The notes under the pieces are model-generated. The model did no database searches, was not told the origin of the DNA, and was given only the letters and a program-made list of their open reading frames with translations. From the NCBI RefSeq assembly GCF_047607445.1, contig NZ_JBLKRT010000013.1, positions 39,386-103,385 on the forward strand: a stretch of 64,000 nt of DNA, given 5' to 3'. This DNA comes from Crystallibacter sulfonylureivorans_A. Its GTDB lineage: Bacteria > Actinomycetota > Actinomycetes > Actinomycetales > Micrococcaceae. This document shows, one piece after another, positions 47,077 to 55,247 of the stretch. Position 1 is the stretch's first letter, and the number at the start of each line of letters is the position of its first letter. The translations under genes and the position numbers were made by a program.

Positions 47077-47991
47077 CTAGAACAACACGGTGGCGAAGGT
47101 GCCGACCTGGGAGAAACCGACCGACGTATAGGCAGCCATCGCCCGGTGGTTGTAGTCGTTGACGTAAAGGCTGGCGACCGGGGCAAACTTCCGCGACAGT
47201 TCGACGACGGCGGCCATGCAGCCGGCGGCGAGGCCCTGCCCGCGGTAGGCCGGGTTCACCCACACGCCTTGGATCTGCACGGCCTGGGCACTGACGTTGC
47301 CCAGCTCGGCCTTGAACACGACCTGCCCGTGGCTGTCCCGCCGGATGAGCGAGTGGCCCTTGCGGATCAGGGTTGCCACGCGCTGCCGGTAGTGCTGGCC
47401 GCCTCCGGCCAACGGCGAGTATCCGACTTCTTCTTCGAACATCGCCACGCAGGCGGGCACCAGCACGTCATAGTCGTCCTCGGTGGAATACCGAACCTGC
47501 GGGTCGGCGGCTACCTCCGGGGTGCCGCGCAGCTCCATGAGCGGCTGGTTGGGCCGCACGTCAAAGGCCCGTGGGTGCGCGTGCCGGAACGACGACCAGA
47601 TGCCCAGCACGCCTTCTGCGGGGCCGAAAATCGAGGACATCCGGCGATTGCCGGCGGCCAGGTGGGCCCCCAGCCGGGCGCCTTGTTCGGCGTCCAGCGC
47701 GACCGGGACCGCGTTGACCCCGGCCCAACAGGCGCCGGTGAGGGCGCCGTCGTCGTACAGTCCCAAAATCTGGGCACCGGAAGGGGTGGGGCCGGCGCTG
47801 CCGGCGGATTCGAGGTGGGCGGCCAGGAAAACGTTGGCGACCGGATCGGTGCCGACCAGTTCCCAGAGCGCCTCGGTGTCCGCATGTTCCAGCGGCCGGA
47901 TTCCGGCATGCGGATTGGCGGGTACGGCGTCGGCCGTACCCGCTGCCTCTCGGCTAGCTGACGTTAACCACGGGGCTACCCTTGACAGCAT
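47077..47991 (-). CDS. GNAT family N-acetyltransferase with N-terminal DUF4081
   Basis: 304 residues from ATG 47991. The C-terminal half is a GNAT fold with the acetyl-CoA motif GVWVNPAYRGQGLAAGCMAA and the terminal YTSVGFSQVG; the N-terminal half (LEHADTEALWEL...VANVFLAAHLES) matches the DUF4081 partner domain. The start overlaps the ispG 3' end by 38 bases; alternatives at 48000 and 48024 overlap more. No Shine-Dalgarno, so coupling to ispG is likely. Confidence 0.85.
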   Translation of the reverse strand: MLSRVAPWLTSASREAAGTADAVPANPHAGIRPLEHADTEALWELVGTDPVANVFLAAHLESAGSAGPTPSGAQILGLYDDGALTGACWAGVNAVPVALDAEQGARLGAHLAAGNRRMSSIFGPAEGVLGIWSSFRHAHPRAFDVRPNQPLMELRGTPEVAADPQVRYSTEDDYDVLVPACVAMFEEEVGYSPLAGGGQHYRQRVATLIRKGHSLIRRDSHGQVVFKAELGNVSAQAVQIQGVWVNPAYRGQGLAAGCMAAVVELSRKFAPVASLYVNDYNHRAMAAYTSVGFSQVGTFATVLF

Positions 47992-49120
47992 TTTCGCCAT
48001 CGGAGTCACCCATTTCCTCGGCAATCCTCATTGCTTCTTCAATGAGTGTCTCAACAATCTGGTCTTCCGGAACAGTCTTGATGACCTGGCCCTTCACGAA
48101 AATCTGGCCTTTTCCGTTTCCGGAAGCTACGCCCAGGTCGGCTTCGCGGGCTTCACCTGGTCCGTTGACCACGCACCCCATGACGGCGACCCGCAGCGGC
48201 ACTTCCATACCCTCAAGACCGGCGGTGACTTCGTCGGCCAGCTTGTACACATCCACCTGGGCGCGGCCGCAGGACGGGCAGGAGACGATTTCGAGTTTGC
48301 GCTCGCGCAGGTTCAGCGACTGCAGGATCTGCAGGCCCACCTTGATTTCCTCAGCCGGCGGGGCCGAGAGCGACACGCGGATGGTGTCGCCGATGCCCTG
48401 CGAGAGCAGCGCGCCGAAAGCAGTGGCGGACTTGATGGTCCCCTGGAACGCGGGGCCGGCCTCGGTGACGCCCAGGTGCAGCGGCCAGTCGCCGCGTTCG
48501 GCCAGCAGCTCGTAGGCGCGGACCATGACCACCGGGTCGTTGTGCTTGACCGAGATCTTGAAATCGTGGAAGTCGTGTTCTTCGAACAGCGAGGCTTCCC
48601 AGACGGCGGATTCGACCAGGGCTTCCGGGGTGGCCTTGCCGTACTTCTCCATCAGCCGCGGATCCAGCGAGCCGGCGTTGACGCCGATCCGGATGGAGGT
48701 TCCGGCGTCTTTGGCGGCGGCGGCGATTTCCTTGACCTGGTCATCAAACTTGCGGATGTTTCCCGGATTCACCCGGACCGCGGCGCAGCCGGCGTCGATG
48801 GCGGCGAAGACGTACTTGGGCTGGAAGTGGATGTCCGCGATCACCGGGATCTGGGACTTCTTCGCGATGATCGGCAGGGCCTCGGCGTCATCCGCGCTGG
48901 GGCATGCCACCCGGACGATGTCGCAGCCGGACGCCGTCAGTTCGGCGATCTGCTGCAGGGTGGCGTTGATGTCCGTGGTCGGCGTGGTGGTCATCGACTG
49001 CACGCTGATCGGCGATTCCGAACCAACACCGACCGAACCGACCTTGATCTGCCGGGTCTTCCGGCGGGGCGCCAGGACAGGCGGTGGTGAAGCTGGCATT
49101 CCAAGATTGACCGAGGTCAA
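47954..49120 (-). CDS. ispG: 4-hydroxy-3-methylbut-2-en-1-yl diphosphate synthase (flavodoxin type)
   Basis: Penultimate step of the MEP isoprenoid pathway, a [4Fe-4S] enzyme. 388 residues: TIM barrel (RKTRQIKVGSVGVGS...) and C-terminal cluster domain with SCPSCGRAQVD and MGCVVNGPGEA. TTG 49120 is chosen because GGAGG is five bases upstream and the product then starts TSVNLGMP; ATG 49132 overlaps that site. Lies with dxr and rseP in the usual dxr-rseP-ispG actinobacterial neighbourhood, here split by a lipoprotein gene. Confidence 0.96.
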   Translation of the reverse strand: MTSVNLGMPASPPPVLAPRRKTRQIKVGSVGVGSESPISVQSMTTTPTTDINATLQQIAELTASGCDIVRVACPSADDAEALPIIAKKSQIPVIADIHFQPKYVFAAIDAGCAAVRVNPGNIRKFDDQVKEIAAAAKDAGTSIRIGVNAGSLDPRLMEKYGKATPEALVESAVWEASLFEEHDFHDFKISVKHNDPVVMVRAYELLAERGDWPLHLGVTEAGPAFQGTIKSATAFGALLSQGIGDTIRVSLSAPPAEEIKVGLQILQSLNLRERKLEIVSCPSCGRAQVDVYKLADEVTAGLEGMEVPLRVAVMGCVVNGPGEAREADLGVASGNGKGQIFVKGQVIKTVPEDQIVETLIEEAMRIAEEMGDSDGENAVKGSPVVNVS

Positions 49121-49213
49121 GACGTCCTCCATGTGCCGGTCGGCAGTTGCTGAACAGATTTCATTATCCCCCTGCCGGCACGGCCATGGCACGTGCTGCG
49201 GGAGTGGTGTGGA

Positions 49214-49504
49214 TCATGCGTAGTCGGCGAATGCCCCGGTGACGGGTGCCCATTCGGTGGTTTTCAGTGCTGAGACAAAGTTGTGGACGTTGAAGGGATC
49301 CTGCTTCAGTTCGTCCAACAGGCTGTTTTCGCTCTCCGCTGTGAAGATCAGCAGCGCGCCGGTGCCGTCCGCATAGGGTCCCGAGGCGAGCAGGCGGCCC
49401 TGGTCCACGAAGCTTCCCAGCCAGGCGCGGTGGGCCGGGCGGTGTTCGTCCCGGCCGGCTTCAGAATCGGGGGCATAGACGTATTCAACGGCGAAAACAC
49501 TCAT
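49214..49504 (-). CDS. YciI family protein
   Basis: 96 residues, ferredoxin-like fold with the conserved His-Asp pair region (HRPAHRAWL...GRLLASGPYAD) and FNVHNFVSALKTTEW. Function unknown in general; some homologues are dehydrochlorinase- or dioxygenase-like. ATG 49504 with AAGGTGA five bases upstream. Stands between ispG and the lipoprotein gene. Confidence 0.9.
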   Translation of the reverse strand: MSVFAVEYVYAPDSEAGRDEHRPAHRAWLGSFVDQGRLLASGPYADGTGALLIFTAESENSLLDELKQDPFNVHNFVSALKTTEWAPVTGAFADYA

Positions 49505-49538
49505 GGCCTTCACCTTACCCGGCCCCGGATGGCGGACG

Positions 49539-51335
49539 TTACTGGTAGGAAACGAACCAGGGCACCGGCTTCACTTCGGTGTAGGTGCGCTCGGGGCTGA
49601 ACGTCGGAGTGTCCTCGTCGTAGAAGTTCTTCCACCCCATCCGGATGTTCTTCGGCAGGTCGTGGCGGAGCGCTCGCCACGTCTCCATCTTCTGGCCGGG
49701 ACTTCCATGGCCGTCGGCGTGCAGCACCATGGCCAGCTCCGGGTGCGTGGTCTTCAGCTTCTGGCGGTCCGTGATCATCTGGTACTGGAACTGATGCAGG
49801 ATCAGCACCTTCTGCGGCAGCGAGTGCTTCCGGGTCAGGTTTGCCAGCCAGTCGCTGACCTTGTTGATTTCGGCGGCGCTGACCGACCCGATCTGCTCCA
49901 TGTGCCGCTCGCCCTTGCCCAGCCGCCACTCCGGATCCAGCGCCAGTCCCACATGCGGCTCCTTTAGCAGGTCCGCGTACATCTTGGCCTGGGCCAGGAA
50001 GTCGGACCGCCCGGGCTGCAGGTCCAGCACCACGTAGACGCCTGCTTCGCCGGCGGCATCGACCCAGGGGCGCAGTTCGTCCACATCCGTCTCCGCCGAA
50101 TAGTCGCGGTCTTTCCCGGCCGACGACGAAGCGATGGTGGCGATGATTTCGAACGCCGGGATCACCGGTTCCTTGCTGTGGGGCTGGTAGCGCTTGGCCA
50201 GTTTCTTGGCGCGCTGGATGGACTTCTTGATGCCCTGTTCACCGAGCGCGCCCAGCGCGGGCCCCGCCGGGTGCCCGTACAGCGCCACCATCCTGCGCGA
50301 CGGGAAGGCCAACTGACCGCCGCCAGGCAGCTCGGGCACCTCCAGTGCCGCCTGCACCCGGCGGCCGAATGTGTCATTGTTGCCGAACGCCTTTCCGATG
50401 CCGAGCACCCGGCGCTCCGGCTCGGCACGGAGGAATTCGATGGTCGCGCTGCTCTGGCGTGGATCCGCTTTCGGGTCGTGGAAGACACGCGCGCCGGCCG
50501 CCTCGGCTACAGCCAGCGTTGCTGGATAGTCCTGCTCCCCGTTCCGATCGATCAAGACCGAGACCGCCGCCGGCTCCGCCGCACCTTCGGGCAGATCGAG
50601 TTGTCCGTCCGACGGGAGGACCCCCACACGCGGCAGCAGGGCGGCCCACCCGGCGATGCCGCCGTCCGAACCGGTAGCGGCTCCGGCAGCGCTGGAGGCG
50701 GAGGTGGAAGCGGCGGCCGCGGAGGCGGAAGCCGCGGAGGCGGAAGCTTCCTCCGGAGCGGCAGTAGATGCTGCGCCGGCCGCGGACGCTTCCCCGGAGG
50801 CTGCTTTACCGCTTGGCGGTGCACTGACGGACGCTGCATCCGGCGCGCTGGTGGGGCTGGCGCCGGGCTCCGTTGGCGGCTGTCCAAAGGCCTTGACTTG
50901 CCGCACGCCGAGCCGCTCCAGTTCGCTGTTGAGGCCGTCACCTGCCAGCAGCAGCGGCACGCCCAGCGGCACCGACTCCGCTTCTGCTGCCGCTATTGCC
51001 TTGGCGTCATCGGCCGCTGCTACGAACGCCACCGGACTGGACGCGAACAACGCCTGGCTGGCGGCCAGCGAGGCTTCCGCATCGGAACCGGAAAGGACTT
51101 GGGGACCGGCGGCGGCGTCATTCAACTGCACGCGGTCCGGGGTCGCAGCGCTGGAAACGGCCGGCGAGCCGGGGCCTTGCGCTCCGCCCGGGGCGGTGCA
51201 GCCGGCGATGGCCAGGGCCGCTGCCACAGCTACGGCGATGCCCGTTCCAACCCTTGTTCGGCGGTGCGCTCCTGCCTGCCGGATGACGGTCCGGTGGCTC
51301 GGTTCGGTACGGTCTCTCCGCGGTGCTGCACTCAC
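49539..51335 (-). CDS. Large secreted lipoprotein, two-domain, unknown function
   Basis: 598 residues. Basic N-terminus, hydrophobic segment and lipobox LAIAGC (Cys about 46). Residues about 70-150 resemble a cell-wall-binding-repeat-2 type unit (PLLLAGDGLNSELERLGVRQVKAFG). Then a Ser/Ala-rich linker (about 165-215), and a C-terminal ~330-residue globular part with strand-helix alternation and acidic motifs (LQPGRSDFLAQA, DPEWRLGKGE) that looks like a glycoside-hydrolase-like TIM barrel, but I cannot name a family. Sits inside the dxr-rseP-ispG block. No Shine-Dalgarno seen. Confidence 0.7.
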   Translation of the reverse strand: MSAAPRRDRTEPSHRTVIRQAGAHRRTRVGTGIAVAVAAALAIAGCTAPGGAQGPGSPAVSSAATPDRVQLNDAAAGPQVLSGSDAEASLAASQALFASSPVAFVAAADDAKAIAAAEAESVPLGVPLLLAGDGLNSELERLGVRQVKAFGQPPTEPGASPTSAPDAASVSAPPSGKAASGEASAAGAASTAAPEEASASAASASAAAASTSASSAAGAATGSDGGIAGWAALLPRVGVLPSDGQLDLPEGAAEPAAVSVLIDRNGEQDYPATLAVAEAAGARVFHDPKADPRQSSATIEFLRAEPERRVLGIGKAFGNNDTFGRRVQAALEVPELPGGGQLAFPSRRMVALYGHPAGPALGALGEQGIKKSIQRAKKLAKRYQPHSKEPVIPAFEIIATIASSSAGKDRDYSAETDVDELRPWVDAAGEAGVYVVLDLQPGRSDFLAQAKMYADLLKEPHVGLALDPEWRLGKGERHMEQIGSVSAAEINKVSDWLANLTRKHSLPQKVLILHQFQYQMITDRQKLKTTHPELAMVLHADGHGSPGQKMETWRALRHDLPKNIRMGWKNFYDEDTPTFSPERTYTEVKPVPWFVSYQ

Positions 51336-51461
51336 GGCGGCTGGCTCCCTTCGCCGGTTCGGGCCAGTCTAACCACGGCAGTGCGGCTACCCCAGCCCTG
51401 TGACGGCGTGCCACGCTGACGCGGGCGGCAATCGCCGTCGTTGTTCGCCGCGGCAGCCAGC

Positions 51462-51527
51462 GAGGGCGGGGTAAATCGGTGAGGGCGGCCTCCATGGACC
51501 CCGCCCTGACCGATCTACCCCGCCCTC
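51462..51527. repeat. 27-bp near-perfect inverted repeat, 12-base loop
   Basis: Left arm 51462-51488 and right arm 51501-51527 match at 25 of 27 positions (GAGGGCGGGGTA...). It lies in a 329-base gap downstream of rseP and upstream of the lipoprotein gene; a second small hairpin (GGCCGC-TT-GCGGCC) is at 51568-51581. Otherwise I see nothing in the gap. It may terminate the dxr-rseP transcript or be a REP-like element. Confidence 0.85.
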
Positions 51528-51664
51528 ACGAATTGGCTGCCAGCCAGCCACCCCGGTGGTCGAGTAAGGCCGCTTGCGGCCGCATCGAGATCCAGCCCCA
51601 GGGCAGTCAGAAGACCCGTGCCCCGCCGGGCCAGGCAGGCGGCCCGATGGTGGCCGCGAAGGCG

Positions 51665-53017
51665 TCAACCGAAAATGTTGACCGGTTTAACGATGTCCGC
51701 ATAGATCAGCAGCGCGCCCATGCCCATCAGCACCACCGCCACCACGTAGGTCAGCGGCAGCAGCTTGGCGATGTCTACCGGTCCCGGGTCCGGCCGGCGG
51801 AACAACTTGGCGGCGGTGCGCCGTATGGCCTCCCACAGCGCCCCGGCCACGTGCCCGCCGTCCAGTGGCAGCAGCGGGATCAGGTTGAACACGAACAGGG
51901 CCAGATTGACCGATCCCACCAGCCCGATCAGCGTGGCGGCCCGGGCCTCTAAGGGGATCTCGTCCATCGCGCTGATTTCGCCGGCAATCCGGCCTACGCC
52001 TACCACGCTCATTGGCCCGTTCGGGTCGCGCGGAGCATCGCTGAATGCGGCTTCGGCCACGTCGGCCAACCGCTGCGGAAGATGCAGCACGACGCCGGTG
52101 ATCGCCTGCAGGTTCTCCCCCACCGCCGGCAGCACTTCGGTGGCTGGTCGGGGCACCAGCGCCGTGGCGGCACCCATGCCGACGAACCCGGCTTGTTCCG
52201 TGACCGGCTTGCCCTCGCCGTCCAGCAGCGGTTGTCCGGCGTCGTCGTACACCGGGCGTTCGGTGAGGATCGGGGTGATGCTCGTCTGGATTTCCTGGCC
52301 ATCGCGAAGCAGCGTGATCGGCGTCTTCTCCCCCGCGGCCTCCCGGATCCACGCGGTCAGCTGTGACCAGTCGGTGACCGGCTTGCCGTCAAAGGCGGTG
52401 ACGGTGTCGCCCGGCCGGATACCGGCAGCGGTGGCCGGGGCTTCGGGGTCGCTGGGCAGGCAATCTGTCTGCCCGGTCTCCGCGGCTTGCGACGCCGGGA
52501 CCACGCATTTATTGACTGACGAAATGGTGGTGGTGGCCTGTGCGGTACCGAAGCCCACCAGCACAATGCCGATCAGCACCGTGCCGATGACCAGGTTCAC
52601 GAACGGGCCGCCCAGCATGATGATGACGCGTTTGTAGACCGGGAGTCGGTAGAACATCCTGGTCTCGTCGCCGGGCTGCAGCCGCTCCGCTTCCGCCTGC
52701 CGGGCGTCGTTGGCCAGTTGCTGGAACATGCCGGTGCTGGACCGGCGGACAGCGCCATCGCCGTCGTGGCCGTCCTTCGCCGGCGGGTACATGCCGATCA
52801 TCGAGACGTAGCCCCCCAGCGGGATGGCCTTGACCCCGTATTCGGTCTCGCCCCGCCGTCGGGAGAAGAGGGTCTTGCCGAAACCCACCATGTACTGGGT
52901 CACCCGCACCTTGAACAGCTTCGCGGGCAGCAGATGGCCCACTTCATGCAGGGCGATGGACACGGCGATGCCGACGGCCACGAAGAGCACGCCGAAGAGG
53001 AAAAGCAGAATGGTCAC
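51665..53017 (-). CDS. rseP: Site-2 protease (RIP metalloprotease) RseP
   Basis: Intramembrane zinc protease that cleaves anti-sigma factors. 450 residues from GTG 53017, which overlaps the dxr TGA. Zinc motif HEVGH at 24-28 in the first helix, the LDGGH motif in a late helix, and one PDZ domain (about 165-245). The longer frame upstream starts at a TTG inside dxr and is rejected. Confidence 0.95.
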   Translation of the reverse strand: MTILLFLFGVLFVAVGIAVSIALHEVGHLLPAKLFKVRVTQYMVGFGKTLFSRRRGETEYGVKAIPLGGYVSMIGMYPPAKDGHDGDGAVRRSSTGMFQQLANDARQAEAERLQPGDETRMFYRLPVYKRVIIMLGGPFVNLVIGTVLIGIVLVGFGTAQATTTISSVNKCVVPASQAAETGQTDCLPSDPEAPATAAGIRPGDTVTAFDGKPVTDWSQLTAWIREAAGEKTPITLLRDGQEIQTSITPILTERPVYDDAGQPLLDGEGKPVTEQAGFVGMGAATALVPRPATEVLPAVGENLQAITGVVLHLPQRLADVAEAAFSDAPRDPNGPMSVVGVGRIAGEISAMDEIPLEARAATLIGLVGSVNLALFVFNLIPLLPLDGGHVAGALWEAIRRTAAKLFRRPDPGPVDIAKLLPLTYVVAVVLMGMGALLIYADIVKPVNIFG

Positions 53018-54228
53018 AACATAGCCAAACGTTCGTGGGCCCGCGAGCGTGCCCAATCTTCTGCGGCCAGCACCGTGGCCACGGTCGGTTCGCCGGAGGG
53101 CGCATGCTCTTCCACGACTGCCGCCACCGTCTCCACGATCTGGTCGAAACGGATCCGGCCCTCGTGGAAAGCGTCCACGGCCTCTTCATTGGCCGCGTTG
53201 TAGACGGCCATGCAGGTGCCGCCGCGGGCCGCCGCCTGTTTGGCCAGCCGCACGGCACCGAACACTTCCTCGTCCAGCGGCTCGAAGGTCCAGCTGGTGG
53301 CCTGGCTCCAGTCGCACGGCTGCGCCGCCCCCGCCACGCGTTCCGGCCAGCCCAGACCAAGCGCGATCGGCAGGCGCATGTCCGGCGGCGAGGCCTGCGC
53401 AATGGTGGACCCGTCGGTGAACTGCACCATGGAGTGCACCACCGACTGCGGGTGAACCACCACATCGATCTTGTCCAGCGCGACGTCGAAGAGCAGGTGC
53501 GCTTCGATGACTTCCAGCGCCTTATTGACCATGGTCGCCGAGTTGGTGGTCACCATCCGTCCCATGTCCCAGGTGGGGTGGGCCAGCGCCTGCGCAGGGG
53601 TGACACCGCGCAACTGCTCCTTGCTGAAGCCTCGGAACGGGCCGCCGGAAGCGGTCACGATCAGCCGGTCCACCTCGCCGGCGGTGCCCGAGCGCAGCGC
53701 TTGGGCAAGCGCGGAATGCTCCGAGTCCACCGGGACAATCTGCCCCGGCCGCGCGGCCTCTTTGACCAGCGGACCGCCGGCAATCAGGGACTCCTTGTTC
53801 GCCAGGGCCAGCACGTGCCCGGCTCCTAGCGCCGCCAGCGTCGGTGCCAGACCGATGGACCCGGTAATGCCATTGAGCACGACGTCGGCGTCCGGCCAGG
53901 CGGCGATGCTCGCCGCGGCGTCGGGGCCGGCAAACAGTTCCGGAGCGTAGCCGGATACTCCGGCATCCGCCGCTGCTGCCTTGACCGCAGTCGCCAGGTC
54001 ATCCACCGAGCCCGCTGCAGCACCGACGGCCTGCGCCCGGGTGTGGACCGCCTGCCGGGCGGCCAGCTCCAGGTTGCCGCCGGCGGCGAGCGCCGTGACC
54101 TCGAAGCGTTCCGGCGCCGCGTCCACCACATCGATGCCCTGCGTGCCAATCGAGCCCGTGGAACCCAGCAGCACCACCTTGCGGCGGGCGGATGGCGGGG
54201 CGGCGTGGGGCGGATCGCGGAACTCCAT
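53014..54228 (-). CDS. dxr: 1-deoxy-D-xylulose-5-phosphate reductoisomerase
   Basis: Second MEP-pathway step. 404 residues: NADPH motif GSTGSIGTQGIDVV, ALANKESLIAGG, VDSEHSAL metal ligands, TASGGPFRG and HPTWDMGRMVTTNSATMVNK. ATG 54228; no strong Shine-Dalgarno. A 674-base repeat-filled gap lies upstream, so its promoter is probably within or next to the repeats. Coupled to rseP. Confidence 0.97.
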   Translation of the reverse strand: MEFRDPPHAAPPSARRKVVLLGSTGSIGTQGIDVVDAAPERFEVTALAAGGNLELAARQAVHTRAQAVGAAAGSVDDLATAVKAAAADAGVSGYAPELFAGPDAAASIAAWPDADVVLNGITGSIGLAPTLAALGAGHVLALANKESLIAGGPLVKEAARPGQIVPVDSEHSALAQALRSGTAGEVDRLIVTASGGPFRGFSKEQLRGVTPAQALAHPTWDMGRMVTTNSATMVNKALEVIEAHLLFDVALDKIDVVVHPQSVVHSMVQFTDGSTIAQASPPDMRLPIALGLGWPERVAGAAQPCDWSQATSWTFEPLDEEVFGAVRLAKQAAARGGTCMAVYNAANEEAVDAFHEGRIRFDQIVETVAAVVEEHAPSGEPTVATVLAAEDWARSRAHERLAML

Positions 54229-54301
54229 GCGGTCAATTATCCAGCACCGCTGCTCCGTCACCGGCCACCCGGACGGCCTCGCCGGGGTTTCGAGGGCCGC
54301 G

Positions 54302-54789
54302 CGTCGAGATCGCCCCTTCGGATGGGTACCCGGCGGCTAGGAATGCGGAGCCGATCGCCCCTGGGGATGGGTTCGCGGCTGGAGACGCGGCGCAGGGACC
54401 ACTCAGCCTGAGCGCCGCAGCCGAGATTACCCCTTGGCTTCGAGATCACCGGATACAGGGGGTGCGCTCGGAGCTATCCCCTGTCCTCGTGGCCAGATGA
54501 CCCTCCATAACAGGTCATCTCGACGACAACCCCTGACCTCAAGGCCGCCCCAAGCCCAACCAGCCACCGGCACCGGGACCGGGCCGTCCGCCGGGGCCAC
54601 CTAGCCTGAGCGCCGCAGCCGAGATTACCCCTTGACGTCGAGATCACCGGCTACAGGGGGTGCGCTCGGAGCTATCCCCTGTCCTCGTGGCCAGATGACC
54701 CTCCACAACAGGTCACCTCGACGACAACCCCTGACCTCATGGCCGACCCAAGCCCAACCAGCCACCGGCACCGGGACCGGGCCGTCCGC
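54302..54789. repeat. Gene-free repeat region with degenerate AGGGG-N-ATCTCGA motifs
   Basis: In the 674-base gap between dxr and the USP gene, a motif of the type AGGGG-N2-3-[AT]-x-CTCGA recurs on the minus strand at about 54302-54317, 54347-54362, 54421-54435, 54465-54483 and 54516-54535, and again in the second copy of the 187-bp duplication. Palindromic pieces such as AGATGACC/GGTCATCT (54495-54520) and ACAGGGG/CCCCTGT (54455-54484) occur in each copy. Confidence 0.7.
54405..54789. repeat. 187-bp tandem duplication (period 198)
   Basis: 54405-54591 and 54603-54789 differ at about seven positions. Each carries hairpin-forming inverted repeats. No coding frame is convincing inside. Confidence 0.95.
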
Positions 54790-54902
54790 AGGTCCCGCCG
54801 AAGCAGGTGTGGTCGCCCCGGAACCCCCGGCGGCCGCGTGCCGCGCCTCGGTTAAGGCTGCCTCACCGCCAGCACGTTGCACGGTGCGGACAGCAGGATC
54901 GT

Positions 54903-55247
54903 CTACGCCGTCGAGCCCAGCAGCAGCTTGCCCACCGGCGTGCGGTTGCGTACTCCGATGACAATCAGCTCCGCTCCGGACTCTTCGGCGGCGTCCAGCA
55001 CTTCCTCGGCCGGCAGTCCGTCCGAAATTCCGTGCCGGATGCTGAAACCGACTCCTGCCCCGTGCAGCACGGCTTCCAGCCGGGTGACGTCCGCGGCGTC
55101 TGCGTAGCCGGGATCCACCAAGCGGTCGGCCCTGGTGGCGTTGACCACCAGCAGCTTGGCAGCCCGGCGTCCGGCCTCGTCGATGGCGGCCGCCAGGGCC
55201 GCATCGCCAAGAGCGTTGGGGACATACCCCACCACGATTGTGCTCAT
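54903..55247 (-). CDS. Universal stress protein, truncated by a TAG in the last helix region
   Basis: 114 residues of the UspA fold (STIVVGYVPNAL...ELIVIGVRNRTPVGKLLLGSTA). Immediately after GSTA a TAG (54903-54905) ends the frame, yet the next 16 codons read TILLSAPCNVLAVRQP and stop at TAA (54852-54854), exactly the conserved USP C-terminus, which normally follows GSTA plus one residue such as Gln. So this is most simply a CAG-to-TAG nonsense mutation, or a readthrough site. ATG 55247 overlaps the TctA-type gene stop, so it is the last gene of the transporter operon. ATP binding by the GxxG-S/T motif may be retained. Confidence 0.8.
   Translation of the reverse strand: MSTIVVGYVPNALGDAALAAAIDEAGRRAAKLLVVNATRADRLVDPGYADAADVTRLEAVLHGAGVGFSIRHGISDGLPAEEVLDAAEESGAELIVIGVRNRTPVGKLLLGSTA

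Noticed and set aside
45133..47961. 942-codon plus-strand frame opposite proS and the GNAT gene
   Set aside because: Antisense shadow of conserved genes; sequence rich in His/Arg/Gly/Gln with no domain.
53018..53056. Upstream TTG start for rseP
   Set aside because: It would run into dxr; the GTGA overlap at 53017 is the usual coupling and begins at the first helix.
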